Assembly (NCBI RefSeq): GCF_000149955.1
Contig: NC_030993.1
Location: 3,154,743-3,218,742, forward strand
Length of the DNA: 64,000 nucleotides
DNA from: Fusarium oxysporum f. sp. lycopersici 4287
Taxonomy: Eukaryota; Ascomycota; Sordariomycetes; Hypocreales; Nectriaceae
Direction of reading: 5' to 3'
In this document: positions 58,794 through 64,000 of the stretch, one piece after another
Layout of the letters: the number at the start of each line of letters is the position of its first letter
Position numbering within the stretch: position 1 is the stretch's first letter
Position numbers and translations under genes: made by a program
Notes under the pieces: model-generated
Database searches by the model: none
What the model saw: only the letters and a program-made list of their open reading frames with translations
Told to the model about the DNA's origin: nothing

Positions 58794-59443
58794 TCACCAA
58801 GCGTTGCGATCCCAGTTAGGGTCTGCGATTCTGTGTCAACCTAGACATCATGATGGCAAAGATAGACATGGCGGAAAACTCACCCTGGACAAAGGCAGCC
58901 AGGACCTTGCTCCCCGTCTGCAGCAGGGGATGACCGACAACGATCTTGAGGAACTTCTCGAGGCCTGCGCGGCGACCTTCGATAACATCGTCGCTGAAGC
59001 GGTTGGTGAAGACCTTTCCGGGTAGAGGAGGGATAGTAACGCGGGCGCTCTCGCGCTCGAGAATGTCGCGGAAGTACTCGAAGTCGGAGTATCGACGACG
59101 GACGCTGCTCTGACGCAGCTTGAAGGCGGGGATGTTTGTGCGGCAGAGGATCTCGTAGTCTGTGTACATGTGACGGCCCATGCCATGTGTTCTTGGGTTG
59201 CGGACCTATATATGGCGCTTTTTAGCATTTTCTGTGTGTATTGCTTGTCCGTCTGACGATGTATGGTCGCGGATATGGCGCATGAGGGAGAAGAGAGCGC
59301 ACCTCAATCTCTAAAAAGTTCTCGGGAGGACCGTAGATCTCGTCAAAGCTCTGCTGTCGCGTATCGGGCATAGATTGCAAGATTGGTCGGTGGAATTGTG
59401 AGCCGGGCGCATCGAGGCCGGAGTTGTCCTGATCGGACGCCAT
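58794..59443 (-). CDS. SNX3: sorting nexin 3 (SNX3/Grd19)
   Basis: PX-domain sorting nexin that binds PtdIns3P on early endosomes and works with retromer to recycle cargo to the Golgi. Exons 59443-59303, 59205-58884 and 58822-58794 encode 163 aa, the same size as yeast Snx3. The PX domain begins at ~residue 45: [27 protein letters not shown], then [15 protein letters not shown] (basic PtdIns3P site), [20 protein letters not shown] (PPLPGK loop) and [18 protein letters not shown]. The C-terminus is DPNWDRNAW, from a 29-nt last exon. Both introns have normal signals. Convergent with RIM2. Identity is certain. Confidence 0.96.
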
Positions 59444-60530
59444 GTTTGGCGATGTTGTAGTGGGTTTAGTTGTTAAGGTAATAGGTATTAAGAGCTAGAG
59501 ATGCAGGTCGTAGTCGACTATCGGCGCAGGGAAGAGGTTGAGGCTGGTGGTGATGTTGTATAGAGTAGAGAGAGTGATGCTCACTCCAGTCCAGGCTGTC
59601 GCATGAGATGAATGAGGTCGGAGGTAGAAGTGGAAGAGAGTGGAAAGAAAGTGGAGGTGGGGGGACCAGGACAGGGCGGGGTACTTGAGCAATTGGTGGA
59701 GGACCAGGATAATCAAAAGTACCTTTTTTCGTTTCCTTGGTCAGTGATATAACCGTTCAAGAATAACGGGTATTAAAGCTTGTTTCGGGTCACTCGGGCT
59801 ACGTTTTGTTGATTGATGATTTGTTTGTGTAACCATGAGCGTTACGACATTGCATCGTACAAGTCAAGACGGAGATATCCAACCAATAAATAGAGATGGG
59901 ACCTAAATATAGTGGCTAATATATTTCTGAGACAGCATTGGTTCACTTGACCTGCGAGTATTGGATATTGCGAAAGAATTGATCATATTGTTTTATATTC
60001 AAGTAACAGGGCTCCGAGGTGCTCCTTAAGAGCGTCAGATGGCACTCGAGCAACAGTCTAGAATGCTTCATTATATATCGATCCAAGCTGCGTTGACGTG
60101 GGACATCTTAACTTCTGATTCAAGCATTTGCCCGTCATGAGCATGGTCAGCGGTCTGTTTGTCTGTTTTGCGGCATGACATGACATGATACGGCCGTAGT
60201 TGAAGATGTACGTTTCCGATCATCTCCTGGCAGCCCATTCACCCAATTCTCGGCCAATCTACTACCCCAGACATTCTCGATTCGGCATTCCCAAAACTCT
60301 CGTGCAAAAACTGAGCTGCATCAAACAAGTATAAGTCCATATGATTAACGAAACGCCATACGCCAGATGTGCCTCACCTTGGGGCCTCAACCTACAACGC
60401 CTACCGCGACATGTAGTTTTACACATGATCCGTGCACACGAGGACGGCATGCTCCCTTGAGGGGCTGGCCTGTTTCTCTTTCTTCTTCGTCGTCTCCGAT
60501 CGGGTACAATCTGCCCATCAACCGAGTTCC
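59444..60530. other. intergenic; SNX3 promoter and 3' flank of PRP21
   Basis: 1.09 kb. The first 300 bp (59450-59720) is purine-rich on plus (C/T-rich on the SNX3 strand), fitting its leader. The rest is AT-richer with no supported coding region. Confidence 0.5.
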
Positions 60531-62188
60531 TCACTTCTTGTCAGCGAACTTTTGGTGAATAGCGCGGATCTGATCTTCGACGTTAACGTTCTGCATATGA
60601 CCCAGCTGTGCTTGGCTCTTGGCATCCATGGCGCCATCGTAGCTGTGGATGGCAGCCTTCTTCCTGCGCGCTAGTTCATCCTCAGAAATGGCCTGTCCAG
60701 TGACAGGGTCGAAAACGTCGCTGCGTTGACTGGCAAGTCGCTTGAGGTTGTTGGCGACATCGACATGTATCGTGTTGGAGGATGCATAGCGTGTGTCCGC
60801 CTTGGCCTTCTGTTCCTTCCAGCGAGGATCGAGAAGTTCGACTAAAAGCAGGTTAGCATTCTGACTAAATGAAATGTTAGGATGGAGCACTCACTTCGCA
60901 TGTGAGCCTCGAGCTCATTCATGGGGATCTGCTGTTTACAGTTGGGGCACAACGCTGTCTGCGCACCCTGTCTGTTGGCAGCCTTCTGTGCGGCACGAGG
61001 TACGTAGTTTTCTTTGATCTTCATCGGAGGAGCACCACCACGTGCTTCAGCAGTAGCCTGTTGCTTTCGTGCTTGTTGCTCCGCGCGTTCCTGAATACGG
61101 CGCTCCTCTTCTTCCTCTTGGGCTGATCGCTGCGGTTGCTGTGGTTGCGCTTGTGGAACAGGGGAGTATGGCTGCACAGGAGGGGGCATTTGAGCGGGTT
61201 GGTAGGCTGGCTGTTGAGGAGCGATGGGATAGGGGGCGGGTTGATTGGGGTATGCGTTGTAGGTCGTGTCTTCGTCAGGCATGGCTTCCTCAATTCTGAG
61301 GCTGGCGCTGATAGACGCATTGTTGCGGTCTTCCAGCGAAGCGTACTGAAGATCGGACAGGTTGGTGGGAGGTGGGAGGTTGGCGTGCTCGTCGGCCTCG
61401 TTGAAAGTGATTGTCTCGACAACAACGAAGTCGCCCCAGTCGATCATCGCAAACTCCTCCTTCGCCTTGACCTCTTCCTCCTCCTTCTTCTGTCGTTCCG
61501 ATTCGACGTATTTGGCATATTCGGCTCGTTGCTTGGCGCGGTTCAACACAAGGAACTTATCATTAATGTTGGCTTCGAGCTCCTTTATGCGCTCTTCTTG
61601 AAGCTTTCCGCCTTCTCCACCGAGACCGCTTGCACGTAATAACGTTGTGTATTGATCGATAATATGCTGGAAGAAGTTGTGGAGAGTGTGGTTAGGGATG
61701 AGGAAGCCGAATTGTGGGTTACCAGCTTCGCGCTGAGCCAACTGTGTCATAAACTGTCGCCCATTCTTGGCTACAAAGAGAGCCGATAGTTGAATCACAT
61801 CCAGATCCTTTCGGTTGATGCGAGGCGTTCGCGCGGAGAATTGGTAATCGGCAGGCTTCGGGGGTCCCTGAGGCTTGGGAGCCTCGGCCGCAGGTTCGCC
61901 CACGCGACCAGCAGCGATCGCTGTACCACGTCCACTCTTGACCTCGTCTAGTCGCCATTGGTAGAAGGGATGGTAGGCATCTGAAGGGTTGAGGAAGCTG
62001 AATTTTGGGTTTGATCGTTCCTTTTCGCGAATGCGATCTTCGAAGACGGCGCCGTTTCGCGCTACGTAACCGGCTGTCTTTTCAAGAACATTTCGGATCT
62101 CGCGAGGAGGAAGGACTACTCCAGCGGGAGGTTTAATATCGTCGAGAACATTTGCGGCGGCATCGCCGTTGGTTGTTACGGCTGCCAT
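60531..62188 (-). CDS. PRP21: splicing factor 3A subunit 1 (SF3A1/Prp21)
   Basis: U2 snRNP-associated SF3a subunit needed for prespliceosome formation. Exons 62188-60895 and 60841-60531 give 534 aa. Two Surp/SWAP modules are visible: ~35-75 (VLEKTAGYVARNGAVFEDRI, PKFSFLNPSDAYHPFYQWRL) and ~125-175 (IQLSALFVAKNGRQFMTQL, PQFGFLIPNHTLHNFF). A charged region follows (MIDWGDFVVVETITFNEADE), then Pro/Gln-rich low complexity (~300-365) and a conserved C-terminal block: CPNCKQQIPMNELEAHMRIE, LLDPRWKEQK, ANNLKRLASQRSDVFDP and ISEDELARRKKA. As in other fungal orthologues the human C-terminal ubiquitin-like domain is absent. The intron splits codon 432 and restores HMR-IELLDPRW, as expected. Very secure. 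Confidence 0.95.
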
Positions 62189-63405
62189 TGTGAGGAGGAC
62201 GCGCTGAGAAAGAGGAAACGGCTGATGGAGCTGCTAGTGAAAGGCAGGCGACTTTGGAAATTTCGAGGTGTTCTAGCGACGCGAAGCTTTGGTCGGCGAA
62301 TTGTTGTTCCGGGGAGTTTCAGGTGCCTACCCGCGATTACCTCGACTTTGACGACAACTTTATTTTGACCTGCTTGTAAGTCTATTTTCGGAAGAATTAA
62401 CGAACTACCTTGGCTGTTCTAGTAGCTGGCGTCTGTGAAACTCGCTATTTGTTCTTCTTGAATTGAAATGGCACTTAAAGGCCAGGGCATTGTACGCAAC
62501 AGTCTCAGTCAATCATTTGACTTACGAAATGACAATATCCATTTCGGCAACTTCTTCCTTCGAGCAGGCACTATACTTGTCTCAGTCGTTAAGCCTAGTC
62601 AACAAATACTATATTCGGTGTAAGCTGCTTGGGACTATACTTGAACAGTCAGTTAATGTACATGAGCTTCTGTGGCTTAGTTGATGGTTGAGATGCCGAT
62701 ACTACTGGCCAACCTTTCATGATGTTAATTGGTTATCCTAAGTTACATGCCGTGATGACACGCACGGTCCAAAGTGTAGTAGACACTCGTTTCTGCAAGA
62801 AGGGTCTGAAGATAAACTGCCTCCATCCGTGACAGATTTCTTCCGTAATTAGATCCTCCAAGGGTTGAGTACCTTAGTGGTTATCCCAAACCTTCGAGGG
62901 CTACCGCTTTAGGTCATGGGCGAGATATATACCATCAACTTGATATGCCAATCTCTGGCTTATCATGCTACTTCGGATTACTTCCACAGCTCCACGCACA
63001 ATATCGGTTAGCATCTGCATCTGCATCTGGATGCCCCGCAATACCCTAAATGACGTTTATCATCTACCACGGAGCATTCGCCGTTTTCCCCGACCTACAA
63101 CCCCAGGCTGGCATAGTATCTTTCAACACACCACCGGTATTCGGCATTCAAAACCGCGATCCAGAGTCCAGACCTGTCAAGTCTATCAGGGGTCTTATCA
63201 ATAGCCTCATTGGAGACAAAGTCTGGTTAAATACCAAAGGAGCTTCTTCCAGTGGGAAAAAGTAAAACACTGCAAAACTGGAGTGGGCTCTCGGTGTAAC
63301 GCTTCTCCGTCGTCGACACAGCTGTCGAATAAATCCCTCCTCTCCTTCATGAGATGCCGAGACAATTCCTCAGTGCAGCTTTGAATCTCATATAGGTCAT
63401 TTTCG
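62189..63405. other. intergenic, possibly holding a 5' exon of the next gene
   Basis: 1.2 kb. A plus frame at 63050-63265 (71 aa, IIYHGAFAVFPDLQPQAG and later GLINSLIGDKVWLNTKG) reads somewhat protein-like and could be an exon of the gene at 63406, but I found no clean in-frame splice between them. Otherwise nothing supported. Confidence 0.4.
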
Positions 63406-64000
63406 ATGGAGTTGACAGAACGGAGAAACTCTGCCCTTGAGGCTGCTTCTCAGTCTCTGTTTGACGAGAGCTCCACCCGGTCCGAAGATGCCAGTGTCCT
63501 ATTAGTCCTACTCTCATTCTTTTCACCATGCGAGAAAATTCCCCTGGAACTATTTACACGGGGGTCAACACCTCGAAAAAGATGGACGATCGAGGGAGAG
63601 GTTGAGCTTGTTGATGCGACCAAAGTTGGCCTGGCCTCGTGGTTGATCGACATACTAGCAGATGGCCAACGACTTACACGAGCCTTTCGTGAACTATGTC
63701 AATTGGCAGCTGTTCTCAAATATCCAGATGAGACGTATCACTTGAATGAAGATATGTCAGCGAGAGTCCACCAAAGCCTTGCTCCAGATGCGCTCCCGTT
63801 CTGGCGACAACAGGCTTTGATTGTGGCATATAGAGCCATACCTTGGAAGTACATCGAGTTCCCGTGAGTCTGAAATCGATATCCAGCGAGCTTGAACCGC
63901 TGACACTACACAAGAGAACCCGTGGTTAAATCATTCTTACCACATCTACATCATGCTGCTGAGGCGTTCCACGACTGTTTCGATGAGTTGCCTACAGCCA
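63406..64000 (+). CDS. partial protein of unknown family, truncated by the window edge
   Basis: Coding continues past the right edge. Exon 63406-63863 opens with ATG and codes 152 complete residues plus two bases; a GTGAGT donor at 63864 and acceptor CACAAG ending at 63914 join in frame to a second exon from 63915 to beyond 64000 (EPVVKSFLPHLHHAAEAFHD). The helical pattern, with LLVLLSFFSPCEKIPLELF, ELVDATKVGLASWLIDIL, AFRELCQLAAVLKYPDETY and HQSLAPDALPFWRQQALIVA, recalls the winged-helix/TPR-side segment that follows NB-ARC in fungal STAND proteins, but no P-loop is visible upstream. The true start may therefore be earlier, in an exon not recognised, or the NTPase part may be missing. Function unknown. 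Confidence 0.5.

Overview
This is a chromosome segment of a filamentous ascomycete. The evidence is short GT-AG introns (mostly 50-70 nt, with CTAAC/CTGAC-type branch sites), mixed-strand single genes, about 50% GC, and proteins that look like Sordariomycete/Hypocrealean orthologues. A Fusarium-like genome is my best guess, but that is inference. No bacterial-style operon, CRISPR array, autonomous transposon or rRNA operon was seen. A run of 437 N shows it is a draft assembly.

Layout. 0-11 kb is gene-dense: ARPC4 (-) and UBP6 (+) are divergent; then a small membrane/coiled-coil protein (-), SHB17 (+) and a SAM methyltransferase with a histidine-rich insertion (-). 10.7-36 kb is gene-poor. One proline-rich Zn2Cys6 regulator (25.04-26.51 kb) sits between about 14.3 kb and 9.4 kb of apparently non-coding DNA. 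36-46.4 kb is sparser: an F-box protein, a VHS-GAT (LSB5-like) adaptor and an FAF2/UBXD8-like UBX protein, all on the minus strand. 47-62.2 kb is dense again: PAN3 (+), LSM7 (-), a second Zn2Cys6 regulator (+), a RIM2-type mitochondrial carrier (+), SNX3 (-) and PRP21/SF3A1 (-). The right edge holds the start of an unidentified gene (+).

Most genes are single-copy housekeeping functions: actin nucleation, proteasome and ERAD ubiquitin handling, endosomal sorting, mRNA deadenylation/decay and splicing, riboneogenesis, and mitochondrial nucleotide import. They do not form a metabolic cluster. The one functional pairing is PAN3 next to LSM7, both in mRNA decay. Exon-intron models were built by hand from splice consensus and frame; all but those flagged join in frame and give family-typical lengths.

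Points that stand out: an apparent 1-nt insertion breaking the PAN3 frame; an upstream ORF ending one base before the start codon of the isolated Zn2Cys6 regulator; the very large non-coding flanks of that regulator; ARPC4 micro-exons (a start-codon-only first exon and a 9-nt last exon); and the His-rich insertion in the methyltransferase. I did not find a convincing, wholly new multi-gene system.
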